From the NCBI RefSeq assembly GCF_015482765.1, contig NZ_JADMLB010000019.1, forward strand, positions 1-40,565: DNA of 40,565 bases, read 5' to 3'. Source of the stretch: Halodesulfovibrio sp. (GTDB lineage Bacteria; Desulfobacterota; Desulfovibrionia; Desulfovibrionales; Desulfovibrionaceae). Every line of letters starts with the position of its first letter. The stretch's first letter is position 1. A program made the position numbers and the translations under genes. Shown one piece after another: positions 1 to 8,721 of this stretch. The notes under the pieces are model-generated. The model made no database searches. It worked only from the letters and a program-made list of their open reading frames with translations, and had not been told where the DNA came from.

Positions 1-451
1 AGTTCGCGAACCGATTATTCAAGAACTAACCAAAGGAACATCAGTTCCGAAGGTCACACTTGCCTGCATTTTAGGGTTAATTTCTGCTACGTGGCCGCAA
101 ATTGCTACAAACCCTATTATGGCGATTATCCTTTCATGGATATTCCGGTGTAACAAAGCAATAACAGGAGGAATCAGCATCGTTTTCTCTCCGCTTCAAT
201 ATGTCTTTATGATTCCCTTTCTTCGCTTTGGAGAAACACTTTTAGGAATACCTCATTTTGAAACAACAGTTCCTAAAATTATTACAATCGTTGTCACTGA
301 CCCGATTGGTTCTTTTGCTGTTTTAGGAATTCCGCTTCTTCATGCTATTTTCGGATGGGTTGTCGCGTGGCTCTTTGTTGCCCCGGCAGTGTATCTACCA
401 ATAAAATATCTTTTATTAAAAAAGGCTGCGCCCAAAGCTATAACCAAGTAG
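1..451 (+). CDS. DUF2062-like integral membrane protein (3' part)
   Basis: The reading frame is open from the window edge, so the N-terminus is missing; about 149 residues are visible. The segment from TKGTSVPKVTLACILGLI onward alternates hydrophobic stretches with a central FSPLQYVFMIPFLRFGE, which resembles the DUF2062 pattern (basic residue-P-K, a TM helix, a short polar turn, then SNP-like and YY-like helices). Three to four membrane segments are visible and the tail ends in a lysine-rich KYLLLKKAAPKAITK, likely cytoplasmic. Its function is unknown. It lies 83 bp upstream of the next gene on the same strand. The family assignment is by eye only. Confidence 0.5.
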   Translation, partial: VREPIIQELTKGTSVPKVTLACILGLISATWPQIATNPIMAIILSWIFRCNKAITGGISIVFSPLQYVFMIPFLRFGETLLGIPHFETTVPKIITIVVTDPIGSFAVLGIPLLHAIFGWVVAWLFVAPAVYLPIKYLLLKKAAPKAITK

Positions 452-534
452 CAGCCCCAATAAATTTGCCCATCTTAGGTGCAAATTACATCTCATCCTT
501 CCTATAAAAGACTGGTTGTAGTACAAATAGTTCT

Positions 535-1833
535 ATGTATCAGAAATCCATAGATTACACTTCCGGTTCTTTACGGGTTGCAGTTGTTGGCGGAGGAATA
601 TCCGGCATCGTAGCTGCACATCTTATCTCACGTAAACATAATGTAACACTTATTGAGAAAGAGCCGCGTTTAGGTGGGCATACGTACACTTCGCAAGTCT
701 CTTTTTCACAAGGGGCAAAGACGCTTCAACTGCCAGTTGATATGGGCTTCATTGTTTTCAATAAACAGAACTACCCAACGTTTAACGCCTTTCTTAAGCA
801 GCTTAACATTGAAGCTGCAAAGTCTGACATGTCATTTGCTTTTCATGATCCAGAAACAGGCTTCATGTATGCAGGCACAGGACTCAGGGGGATGCTTGTT
901 CGCAAACGGAATCTTGTTTCACCAGTCTTTTGGCGAATGTTGAACGGTATACGCAAGTTTAATGGCGAAGCGAAAAGAGACTTAGATTCCGGTTCCCTGA
1001 GAGGAAAAACAATTGAGGAGTATTTGACCGAGAAGAGATATAATAAGTCTTTTGAAAACAATTACCTGCTCCCAATGGCTGGTGCTATATGGTCAGCACC
1101 GGAAAAAGACACCCATAATTTCCCTGCCGAAGCACTTGTACGTTTTTTCGATAACCACATGCTCTTAAATCATTTGAACCTGCCACAATGGTACTTTGTA
1201 AAAAATGGCAGTTATTCTTACGTGCAAGCATTTGAACGCCAATTCTCCGGCATCATACGAACAGGGACTGCTGTTTCTTCTGTGATTCGTACCCCCCAAG
1301 CTGTTCAGCTTATAATCAATGAGCAACCAGAGCAATTTGATGCCGTAGTTCTTGCGACGCATGCAAACATCTCTTTGCAATTGCTTTCAAGCCCAAGCTC
1401 ACAGGAAATCGCCCTGCTCTCTCCATGGCACTACACAGACAATCATGTTGTGTTACACACAGACGAAAACTTTCTCCCTCCAAAGGTAGCGGGAAGAGCT
1501 TCATGGAACTTCATTCGCGATCCACAGCAAATATCAGGGGATACAGTTGGCGTCAGTTATCACATGAATCGACTGCAGGATATTACAGCAGAGCATGAAT
1601 ATGTGGTAACACTGAACCCTACGCGTGAACCGGCTCCCGACACGCTGATAGAAGACAAGCATTTTGCTCACCCGCAGTACTCGTTGGAAGCAATGCAAAC
1701 TCAAGAGGGATTACCTTCGCTTAATGGGATAAACAGAACGTTCTTCTGCGGTGCTTATCAGGGGTATGGTTTTCATGAAGATGGAGCAAAGTCAGGTGCC
1801 CGTGTGGCAGAGCTTTTTGGAGTATCACTGTGA
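535..1833 (+). CDS. FAD-dependent amine-oxidase-like oxidoreductase (CFA cluster)
   Basis: A 432-residue flavoprotein. A Rossmann FAD-binding motif VAVVGGGISGIVAAHLI lies at about residues 15-31, followed by the acidic ribose-binding LIEKEPRLGGHT typical of the amine oxidase/phytoene desaturase family. The C-terminal FFCGAYQGYGFHEDGAKSG matches the second FAD contact region of this family. Homologues usually sit with DUF1365 and cyclopropane fatty acid synthase genes, and do so here: the stop codon overlaps the GTG start of the next gene by 4 bp, implying translational coupling. The likely role is modification of membrane-lipid acyl chains; the exact reaction is not established. No good Shine-Dalgarno precedes the ATG at 535, so the start is the weak point. 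Confidence 0.85.
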   Translation: MYQKSIDYTSGSLRVAVVGGGISGIVAAHLISRKHNVTLIEKEPRLGGHTYTSQVSFSQGAKTLQLPVDMGFIVFNKQNYPTFNAFLKQLNIEAAKSDMSFAFHDPETGFMYAGTGLRGMLVRKRNLVSPVFWRMLNGIRKFNGEAKRDLDSGSLRGKTIEEYLTEKRYNKSFENNYLLPMAGAIWSAPEKDTHNFPAEALVRFFDNHMLLNHLNLPQWYFVKNGSYSYVQAFERQFSGIIRTGTAVSSVIRTPQAVQLIINEQPEQFDAVVLATHANISLQLLSSPSSQEIALLSPWHYTDNHVVLHTDENFLPPKVAGRASWNFIRDPQQISGDTVGVSYHMNRLQDITAEHEYVVTLNPTREPAPDTLIEDKHFAHPQYSLEAMQTQEGLPSLNGINRTFFCGAYQGYGFHEDGAKSGARVAELFGVSL

Positions 1834-3860
1834 GCAGCTTTCTAATAACATGCAGAGTACGTCATGAACGCTTTCTTCCAAAGCATCATTCATTTTCATA
1901 CCCTCTTTACACATTTCTGCTCAATATTGATGAACTTGAGGAGCTAAACCGAAGCCAAAAATTTTTCGGCTATAATACGCTGCGTCTTACATCTTTTTAT
2001 GACAAGGACTATCTACAAAGTGGATCAGAACCAATAAGAGAAAAGCTTACAACGTTGCTTCACGCCCAACATGTTCGTTTAGAAGAAACTGATACGATAT
2101 ATCTTATTACTTCAGCACGCTTTGTTAACTACTCTTTCAATCCAGTTTCATTCTACTGGATATTTCGCGAAGAATCTTTGCTTGGGTGTGTTGCAGAAGT
2201 AAACAATACTTTTGGTGAAAAGCATATCTACCCTCTAACGGATTCCCAAATGGACAACACCTCTCCGTCGTTAAGTCAAAGCGCACCCTCTTTTCCGGCT
2301 TATTACCAAATGCCAAAGCAATTTCATGTTTCACCGTTTATGGACTTGAAAGGCGATTACCATTTCTCCATTGAGGATGTACGCAAAAAACTTAATGTAA
2401 CGGTTGAACTTTTTAAAGAAGAGCAAAAAACATTTGAGGCTAATTTAAAAGAGGAAAGTCGAGTTCCGCTCACAGATGCAGCGTTGCTAAAAACTACATT
2501 TACCAAGCCCTTCACCACTCACCTTACTGTCCCAAGAATTCTGTGGGAGGCTGGAAAAATTCATTATGGCAAAGGAATTACCTTCCATTCAAAACCTGAA
2601 CCGGCAAGTCATATGACCATCCGGCATAATCACCCCAAAAGCCTTCTCAATCGCCTTGAAGAAAAAGTCATCCTAACGGGACTGAACCGGATGCAGCATG
2701 GAAAACTTGAAGTTGCAATGCCAGACGGTTCAAAGAAATATTTCGGGAACGGAGAAAACCCATCCGCTACGCTCACGGTAAATAGGCCTTCGCTATTTCG
2801 CACTGTTATGCAAAAAGGTGAAATTGGACTTGGTGAAGGATACTCAAACAATCAATGGGATTCACCCGATCCTGTTGAGGTCATACGTTTTTTCCTTGAG
2901 AACAGAAAAATACATACACGCACACACAACGCTATTACGAACTTGTTTGCTGCTCTTTCTGGAAATGTTATGCGCTTGCTGCACCTTAAAGCCCCAAAAA
3001 ATGATCAGGCAGGCTCTAAGGCTAACATCGCAGCTCATTATGACTTATCTAACGAACTGTTTTCACAATTTCTTGATCCCACAATGACCTATTCCAGTGG
3101 CGTTTTTATTGATCCTACAGACATGACAGAGAATTTAGAGAAAGCTCAACTGCGTAAAAACAGACAGCTGGCAGATAGAGCACAAATAACCGCGGATGAC
3201 CATGTGCTGGAAATCGGCTGCGGTTGGGGAGGATTTGCTGAGCAAATCGCTAAAGAACGCGGCTGCAAAATCACAGGCGTGACACTTTCCAAAGAGCAGT
3301 ACGCATATGCCATAGAGCGTATTAAAAAAGCTGGATTAACACATCTTGTAGACATCCAATTACGAGACTACAGAACACTTACAAATGAATTTGATAAAAT
3401 TGTGTCTATTGAGATGCTTGAAGCTGTAGGACATCGATTCCATCAAGAGTACTTCAAAAAACTTGAACGGCTTCTTGCTCCATCAGGGCTTATTGCTCTG
3501 CAAACAATTACAATCCAAGACGCACACTACAATCACTACAGATGGGGAGTTGACTGGATACGGAAATATATCTTCCCCGGTGGAGAACTTCCCTCTTTAG
3601 CAAGGATCTGTGAGGTAACATCGGACAACACCACACTGTGTGTTCAACAGGTAGAGGCGCTTGGCCTGCATTATGCGAACACGCTTCACCAATGGCGTAA
3701 ACGCTTTGAAAAAAATTGGTCGGAAATAGCCAAACACGGTTTTGATGACTATTTCCGACGCACGTGGATTTATTATTTAGCAAGCTGTGAAGCCGCATTT
3801 CTTGAGGGTTACATCAATGATCTGCATATCGTGTTATCTCGCCCGCCTTCCTGTCTATAG
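1830..3860 (+). CDS. DUF1365-cyclopropane-fatty-acyl-phospholipid synthase fusion
   Basis: A 676-residue protein with two modules that are normally separate genes. Residues 1 to about 245 match DUF1365 (N-terminal TCRVRHERFLPKHHSFSYPL, then NPVSFYWIF and EVNNTFGEKHIY). From about residue 270 it is a CFA synthase: the SAM-binding motif VLEIGCGWGGFAEQIA is near residue 460, followed by GVTLSKEQYAYA and IVSIEMLEAVGHRF, both typical of Cfa methyltransferases. Cfa transfers a methylene group from S-adenosylmethionine to unsaturated phospholipid acyl chains at the inner membrane. Translation starts at GTG, overlapping the oxidoreductase stop (GTGA). No internal stop or frameshift is seen at the domain joint, so this is a genuine single frame. 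The next gene is convergent, only 15 bp away. Confidence 0.9.
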   Translation: MSSFLITCRVRHERFLPKHHSFSYPLYTFLLNIDELEELNRSQKFFGYNTLRLTSFYDKDYLQSGSEPIREKLTTLLHAQHVRLEETDTIYLITSARFVNYSFNPVSFYWIFREESLLGCVAEVNNTFGEKHIYPLTDSQMDNTSPSLSQSAPSFPAYYQMPKQFHVSPFMDLKGDYHFSIEDVRKKLNVTVELFKEEQKTFEANLKEESRVPLTDAALLKTTFTKPFTTHLTVPRILWEAGKIHYGKGITFHSKPEPASHMTIRHNHPKSLLNRLEEKVILTGLNRMQHGKLEVAMPDGSKKYFGNGENPSATLTVNRPSLFRTVMQKGEIGLGEGYSNNQWDSPDPVEVIRFFLENRKIHTRTHNAITNLFAALSGNVMRLLHLKAPKNDQAGSKANIAAHYDLSNELFSQFLDPTMTYSSGVFIDPTDMTENLEKAQLRKNRQLADRAQITADDHVLEIGCGWGGFAEQIAKERGCKITGVTLSKEQYAYAIERIKKAGLTHLVDIQLRDYRTLTNEFDKIVSIEMLEAVGHRFHQEYFKKLERLLAPSGLIALQTITIQDAHYNHYRWGVDWIRKYIFPGGELPSLARICEVTSDNTTLCVQQVEALGLHYANTLHQWRKRFEKNWSEIAKHGFDDYFRRTWIYYLASCEAAFLEGYINDLHIVLSRPPSCL

Positions 3861-3875
3861 ATCGCTAACAAGCTA

Positions 3876-4469
3876 TTAAGACGGGATAAACACTTCGTCC
3901 AAGTGTTCAGTGAAGCGTTTGAAATCTCCTTCAACATCGGGATTTTTCAAAACATCATAACACGCAAAAGATGGCAGTGCTTCCATACCGAAAAAGCGGA
4001 AATTCAGATGCATCGGCCAGAATAAATCATCAATGGATTTTCCCTCAAAAAAGGTCTGTTCAGGATCATTAAAAGCTTTTGCCGGAGCATTGAATGTAAG
4101 GGACAACATATACTTCTTCCCTTCCAATGAGCCACCGGAGCCGTATTGCTTTCGAGGGTCTGACCGTGTTCGACCGTCACCGCTGCACAGGCGTCCATCC
4201 ATCCCATATGTATACACAGTATCCATGTATTTTTTGCATGGCCATGTAACTCCCATCCAATTCACAGGAGTTTGGAGAATAATGACATCTGCCCAGACAT
4301 GTTTGTCTATTTCTTCTTCAATATCCCAATCATGCTGCATGGACGTCGTTTTGACATTACAGCCTTTTGCCTCGAAGTAGTTTTTAGCCATTTCAAAGAG
4401 AGTTGCATTAAGCCGCCCTTCTGAAAAAGAATAGGGTTCGTGTCCGTTAATAATAAAAACATTCTTCAT
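3876..4469 (-). CDS. mdaB: MdaB-family NAD(P)H:quinone reductase / flavodoxin-fold protein
   Basis: A 197-residue flavodoxin-fold reductase. It begins [18 protein letters not shown], the FMN/FAD phosphate-binding start of MdaB (modulator of drug activity B), continues with [21 protein letters not shown], and has the C-terminal [15 protein letters not shown]. The family transfers two electrons from NAD(P)H to quinones, protecting against redox cycling. I chose the ATG at 4469 because AAGGATG precedes it at good spacing and it lies 10 bp after the stop of the upstream selenoprotein gene; a longer frame would run into that gene. The two probably form an oxidative-stress operon. The symbol reflects family likeness, not proven orthology. 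Confidence 0.85.
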   Translation of the reverse strand: MKNVFIINGHEPYSFSEGRLNATLFEMAKNYFEAKGCNVKTTSMQHDWDIEEEIDKHVWADVIILQTPVNWMGVTWPCKKYMDTVYTYGMDGRLCSGDGRTRSDPRKQYGSGGSLEGKKYMLSLTFNAPAKAFNDPEQTFFEGKSIDDLFWPMHLNFRFFGMEALPSFACYDVLKNPDVEGDFKRFTEHLDEVFIPS

Positions 4470-4479
4470 CAGTTCATCC

Positions 4480-4986
4480 TTATTCCGGTAAAAAGCCCAC
4501 ATCTTCTGTCTGGTAATAGCGGATAACAGACAGTGCATTTTCTGCGCGAATCCTTCCCACTACTCCCGTTGAGTACGCACCAAGGTATACCTTTTTATCA
4601 GGTTGAAGCATAAAGCCTGTTGCCTCAATGTACATATCCTTGGCATCGTAGTAACAGCCAATTTTGCGGGACATTTCTTTTGCGTCCAGACCATAGGCAA
4701 AAGGAATATCCACACTGTTACGATCCAATAGCTTTCTACTGGTGGCCTTGTCCTCAACAGAAGCTATGATTACGCCTATATTATTCTTTGTAAATTCTGC
4801 ATACAAACGCTGATAGTCAGCAACCTGCTGGCGGCAATAGGGTCACCAGTGCCCTCGAAGAATAATTAAAACTGTCCAACGATTTTCAAGCTCTTCAGGG
4901 ATTGTAAGAGTTGTGCCGCCTAGCATATTCCAAGTCATGTCGGGAAATGTTGCTCCCTGATCTAATTGTGTTCCTAAAATTGCCAT
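4480..4986 (-). CDS. Selenocysteine-containing peroxiredoxin-like (AhpC/TSA-type) protein, UGA read as Sec
   Basis: The frame is interrupted by one TGA at 4843-4845. Read as selenocysteine it gives 168 residues: about 47 before the UGA (from [17 protein letters not shown]), then [16 protein letters not shown] with U at position 48. Peroxiredoxin-like thioredoxin-fold proteins carry RGxWCPYC at exactly this place, so U replaces the catalytic Cys and leaves a U-x-x-C pair. A hairpin with a GGU apical loop follows the UGA (see the SECIS entry). GGAGG precedes ATGATG at 4989/4986; the second ATG has better spacing. It probably reduces peroxides or acts as a thiol oxidoreductase with the downstream MdaB-like enzyme. 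An automatic annotator would call only the 108-residue C-terminal piece, from 4806. Confidence 0.88.
4818..4830 (-). promoter_or_regulatory. SECIS-like hairpin of the peroxiredoxin-like selenoprotein
   Basis: On the minus strand, 12 nt after the UGA, CAGCA-GGU-UGCUG forms a perfect 5-bp stem with a GGU loop. This distance and the GGU apex match the SelB-binding hairpins of bacterial selenoprotein mRNAs such as fdhF. It supports decoding of UGA as Sec. Seen directly; SelB binding is inferred. Confidence 0.75.
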
Positions 4987-5091
4987 CATAGCCTCCAACA
5001 ATTCTTAACTATGCAGAAGAGGTTAATTTCGGGCATTCCAACCCGCCCTCTACGTTTTGCTTGCTTAGAAGACATACAGTTGACTCATTAC

Positions 5092-5114
5092 ACGTAAGCT
5101 TCACTAGTTTACGT
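5092..5114. promoter_or_regulatory. Inverted repeat, possible operator upstream of the selenoprotein-mdaB operon
   Basis: ACGTAAGCT and AGTTTACGT form 9-bp arms with one mismatch around a 5-nt centre. The site is about 105 bp upstream of the selenoprotein start, within its likely promoter region. It could bind a dimeric redox regulator; no regulator can be named from sequence. Confidence 0.35.
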
Positions 5115-5172
5115 CCCTGAACTTTTCGAATGAATTATATTGGGACCAGCTTGGCGCTCTGGCTAAAAAACA

Positions 5173-5206
5173 AAAAAGCTCCTGCGATTACACACAGGAG
5201 CTTTTT
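5173..5206. terminator. Bidirectional-looking rho-independent terminator after the Kef antiporter gene
   Basis: AAAAAGCTCCTG and CAGGAGCTTTTT form a perfect 12-bp stem with a 10-nt loop and T-rich flanks on both strands. It lies 26 bp past the stop of the minus-strand antiporter gene. Confidence 0.85.
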
Positions 5207-5232
5207 GTTTTTCTGAATAATTACGAGCTTGA

Positions 5233-7197
5233 CTAAGAATAGCCCTTTATCATCTGTAAAAAGTTACTTCTAGCCTCATCGTTACCTATAATGGCAACCA
5301 AGTCTTCGTGTAAAAGAATATGGTTTGCATCAGGATTACTAAGCAAGCCTTCATCTCTGACAACTCCCACAATGGATGCACCGGTCAGTTTTCTTACGTT
5401 GCTTTCACCAATTGAGCGATTCGCCAGCGGACTTTCTTTAGGGAGCTTCACCCATTGCAAATCAAACTGTCGTTCTGCACCGCGTAATTGCGAAAGGACT
5501 TTGTAGTCATCCTGCTGAGTTGATAGGTCAGCGTATAGCTCCTGACGAACTTTTTCAGTCTGATGCTGAATTTCTGTCAAAGGCACATCAAGGTAATGTA
5601 AAGCTTGTCGGACAATCTCTAAGCTTCCTTCCAAATCTGGTAACACAGCTTCAGTTACGCCTAGCTCTTTCATAACTTTGAAGTCGTCGTCACCCGCTGT
5701 ACGCACAATAATCTTTACATCACTATTCATGTTTTTAACAACTTTGACGACTTCCTGCCTTGTTACGCAATCTGAAAATGTCACAACAAGAAGAGCAGCC
5801 GAACGCAGCCCTGCCGCTTCAAGAACTATCTCTTGTTCAGCATCACCAAATACAACTGGCAAGTCGGCACGTTTTAACTGTTCAAAGCGTCTCTGGTTAA
5901 ATTCGACGACAACTTGTGACTGATTCAACCGCTGTAAAATACGAGCTGTTTGAAAACCAATTCGCCCTCCACCAAGAATAACAACATGGTTCTCCCATGC
6001 CTCTTGCGGCAAATTGTACGTATCCAGCTTTTCATGGCGGAACCATCGTTGGCGGAGACGATAAAGAGGCGCAGTTAATCCTGAAATTATTGGTGTTAAG
6101 GCCATAGATACAATGGCTACAGTAAGCACCAGGGAATACAGTTCGCTGGTAATAGAATTTGTTGAAACTCCAAGGCGAGCAAGAACAAATGCAAATTCAC
6201 CAACTTGGAAAAGTCCTAATCCGACAGCCAGAGGGACAACGTTTCTGTAATTAAAAACTATGGAGATAACGGCAAAAATCAGCCCCTTACCCACACAAAT
6301 GATGAGCAGAAGCTTAATGACATCCGAAAAGTGTTCAACCAAAAAAGATGGATCAAGCAACATCCCAACGGATGAAAAGAACAGCAATCCAAAAATATCT
6401 CGTAGCGGAATGATAACGCTTAATGCCTGATGACCATGATCTGATTCGCTTAAGACCATACCTGCGATAAATGCTCCAAAAGCGAAGGAGAGCCCTACTA
6501 AGTATGTAAGATACCCAACACCAAGACCAATCGCTGTAATTGCCAGCAAAAAGAGTTCCTTTGAGCCTATTCTGGCAATATGTCGCAACAGCCACGGCAA
6601 CAACCGTGTGCCAAGCATAATCATAACGGTTAGAAAACCGATTGCTTTCAAGGCAGCAAAACCAAGTTTCGGCAGGCCAAGCACTGGGTCATTCAGTTCA
6701 GGTAAGGCAATCATAAGAGGGACAACAGCTAAATCCTGAACAATAAGCATCCCTATCATTACACGACTTGAAAGTGTGCCGACCCATCCTTGATTCATCA
6801 GCGTTTTTAAAATGACCATTGTACTGGAAAACGAAACTAAAGCACCAAGCCAGATAGAAGACTTCCAGTCTAAGCCCATAAGCTGACCAACGCCGTATCC
6901 CAGAACAATTGTTAATAGCATTTGAATCGGAGTACCGATTAACGCGATCTTTTTTACCGGTTTCAAGTCCTTAAAAGAAAACTCCAACCCCAGCGCAAAA
7001 AGCAACAATGCAATCCCAATTTCAGCAAGAAGCTCAATTTCATGAACTTCTGAAATGGTATAGCCACTTGTATACGGCCCGAGAAATACTCCAGCCAGAA
7101 TATATCCAAGAATCAAAGGTTGCTTTAATCTCTGAGCGATCAACCCGAAAAAGAACGCGAAAACCACGGTAATAATGATATCAGTGGCGAGCCCCAT
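5233..7197 (-). CDS. Kef/YbaL-type CPA2 cation:proton antiporter with TrkA-N and TrkA-C domains
   Basis: A 654-residue inner-membrane protein. Residues 1 to about 390 form 12-13 transmembrane helices of the monovalent cation:proton antiporter-2 family (opening with [20 protein letters not shown] and [16 protein letters not shown]). After a basic linker, a Rossmann TrkA-N domain starts near residue 405 ([18 protein letters not shown]), and a TrkA-C/RCK-C domain occupies about 575-650. Such proteins exchange K+ or Na+ for H+, gated by nucleotide binding. GAGGGG at 7-nt spacing supports the start at 7197. It is transcribed alone, divergently from the PAS-LuxR regulator gene, and ends at the hairpin at 5173-5206. 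No glutathione-gating ancillary subunit (KefF/G) is adjacent. Confidence 0.9.
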   Translation of the reverse strand: MGLATDIIITVVFAFFFGLIAQRLKQPLILGYILAGVFLGPYTSGYTISEVHEIELLAEIGIALLLFALGLEFSFKDLKPVKKIALIGTPIQMLLTIVLGYGVGQLMGLDWKSSIWLGALVSFSSTMVILKTLMNQGWVGTLSSRVMIGMLIVQDLAVVPLMIALPELNDPVLGLPKLGFAALKAIGFLTVMIMLGTRLLPWLLRHIARIGSKELFLLAITAIGLGVGYLTYLVGLSFAFGAFIAGMVLSESDHGHQALSVIIPLRDIFGLLFFSSVGMLLDPSFLVEHFSDVIKLLLIICVGKGLIFAVISIVFNYRNVVPLAVGLGLFQVGEFAFVLARLGVSTNSITSELYSLVLTVAIVSMALTPIISGLTAPLYRLRQRWFRHEKLDTYNLPQEAWENHVVILGGGRIGFQTARILQRLNQSQVVVEFNQRRFEQLKRADLPVVFGDAEQEIVLEAAGLRSAALLVVTFSDCVTRQEVVKVVKNMNSDVKIIVRTAGDDDFKVMKELGVTEAVLPDLEGSLEIVRQALHYLDVPLTEIQHQTEKVRQELYADLSTQQDDYKVLSQLRGAERQFDLQWVKLPKESPLANRSIGESNVRKLTGASIVGVVRDEGLLSNPDANHILLHEDLVAIIGNDEARSNFLQMIKGYS

Positions 7198-7419
7198 TAC
7201 ATTACCCCTCTACTCATATTCTAAATAGCCCGATGCAGCGGCACTCGGACTGTCAGATAATAGTTATTTACTTAGGTCATTCAAATTACCACAGTGTGAA
7301 TTTTTCTCAAAGAAGCCAGCTCCTCAACATAACTTATGAAAATCCATATAGAAAGATGGAAGACCAAAATTTGGCTCTAAGGCCAATTCAGTATATGTTT
7401 CTAAAAACAGGAGCTAATA

Positions 7420-8616
7420 ATGAACGAATCGTTGTTTGAATTAATACGACCTCAACATGAAGATATTTTCCAAGAATTCACGGACTCCCTCGAAGATGTT
7501 GTGCTGTTTTGTGACGACCATGGTGTTGTTACAAAAAGTAGCGTGGGTGCCCGTAATTTTTGGGAGAGAGAAGTCGTTAACGAACCCTTATGGGAACTGT
7601 TGGATGTCCCCATATCAAATATCAATGCCCTGTTTTCACTCTTCCCTGCCGGCAAAACCTCACGTGTTTCATTACGGGATAAAGGGGAATGCAATTTATG
7701 GATGATGCCTATTCCCAAAACTCTTGCTCCAAATGGTGGTGTTGTCGCCACATTAACCCCGCTGACTGAATTATTAGAAAACTTACAAGACAACGTCGTT
7801 GCTCATAAAGACTCATTCAAGCTTTTCGGGGCACTGTTTAACGCAACTCCTGATGCAACCATTCTTGTGGACGATCAGCTTAATATTCTTAGCGCAAATC
7901 CGGCGGCAGTTAAAAAATTTCAGCTACCGCTGGAAGAAAAACAATCTTATTCCTTCTTGTCCATAATAAAACAATCTCTTCAGCAGATTGTAAAAAACAA
8001 AATCTTTGAGATGGAAAAAGGTGAAAAGTGCTGCGGAGAATTTATTGCGATTAACGAAAAGAACGAAGAGCTACCGATCGTACTCACGGCACGCCGTATT
8101 CACCTTTCAGATCAAATTCTCTACCAAATTATCATTAAGGATTTGAGCCTGAGGATGCAACTGCAAGAAGACTTAAAAGAACGTGAAGAAGAACTTGAGT
8201 CAATGGACAATACGCTCAGAACTGTGATTCGAACTGTTGAAGAAGAAAAACAGGAATTTCGCGAAGAAGTCATGGAACAAGTAAAGGAATATCTCCTGCC
8301 GACAATTGACCGCATCGCAGAAGCTCCTTCACAAAATTTACGTAAAAGCTACAGTGGGATCCTAAAATCACATATTGAAGAATTTACTGAAAACACAACA
8401 GAATTCAGTGATGAAATGCTTAAATTATCGGGGAGGCAGCTGGAGATATGTAAGCTCATCCATGTTGGGATGAAGGGAAAAGAAATTTCTGAGCTACTCG
8501 GTATTTCGTTCGAAACGCTTCAAAGCCATAGAAAGAACATTCGTCGCAAACTTAACTTACGTGGAACAAACATTTCATTGGCAGCCTACTTAGCGAACAA
8601 AGCAGATTTCGACTAA
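7420..8616 (+). CDS. PAS-domain LuxR-type transcriptional regulator
   Basis: A 398-residue cytoplasmic regulator. There are two PAS-like segments: a weak one at about 20-115 and a clear one at about 130-240 (LFNATPDATILVDDQLNILSANPAA). A charged coiled coil spans about 243-295, and a C-terminal LuxR/GerE helix-turn-helix lies at about 345-390 (LSGRQLEICKLIHVGMKGKE, then ISFETLQSHRKNIRRKL). There is no transmembrane segment, so a cytoplasmic ligand or redox cue is expected. AGGAG 6 nt before the ATG fixes the start. Immediately downstream lie ATACCCGA repeats and the proVWX operon, suggesting it controls betaine uptake; this is inference from position. Confidence 0.85.
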   Translation: MNESLFELIRPQHEDIFQEFTDSLEDVVLFCDDHGVVTKSSVGARNFWEREVVNEPLWELLDVPISNINALFSLFPAGKTSRVSLRDKGECNLWMMPIPKTLAPNGGVVATLTPLTELLENLQDNVVAHKDSFKLFGALFNATPDATILVDDQLNILSANPAAVKKFQLPLEEKQSYSFLSIIKQSLQQIVKNKIFEMEKGEKCCGEFIAINEKNEELPIVLTARRIHLSDQILYQIIIKDLSLRMQLQEDLKEREEELESMDNTLRTVIRTVEEEKQEFREEVMEQVKEYLLPTIDRIAEAPSQNLRKSYSGILKSHIEEFTENTTEFSDEMLKLSGRQLEICKLIHVGMKGKEISELLGISFETLQSHRKNIRRKLNLRGTNISLAAYLANKADFD

Positions 8617-8684
8617 TCGGGTATACTTTCCACGCTAACCATACCCGAAGCATACCTGCTCCCCCCCCTTGTAACCATACCCGA
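8617..8684. promoter_or_regulatory. Cluster of three ATACCCGA motifs, candidate operator array before proV
   Basis: Two direct copies of TAACCATACCCGA lie at 8636-8648 and 8672-8684 (36-bp period). An inverted copy, TCGGGTAT, is at 8617-8624, overlapping the end of the regulator gene. A degenerate inverted copy (GAGGGTATG) sits at the proV start. The arrangement fits binding of a dimeric regulator; the adjacent PAS-LuxR protein is the obvious candidate. Confidence 0.5.
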
Positions 8685-8721
8685 TGGTCTCTACCCTCTT
8701 CCAAACCACAAAAATGAGGGT

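Noticed and set aside
4806-4845. TGA at 4843-4845 as a true stop or frameshift in a broken gene
   Set aside because: The family motif continues in the same frame on both sides, the UGA sits at the catalytic Cys, and a GGU-loop hairpin follows; a pseudogene would not preserve all three.
7233-7439. 68-codon plus-strand frame before the PAS-LuxR gene
   Set aside because: No ribosome site, no recognisable content, and it overlaps the well-supported start at 7420.
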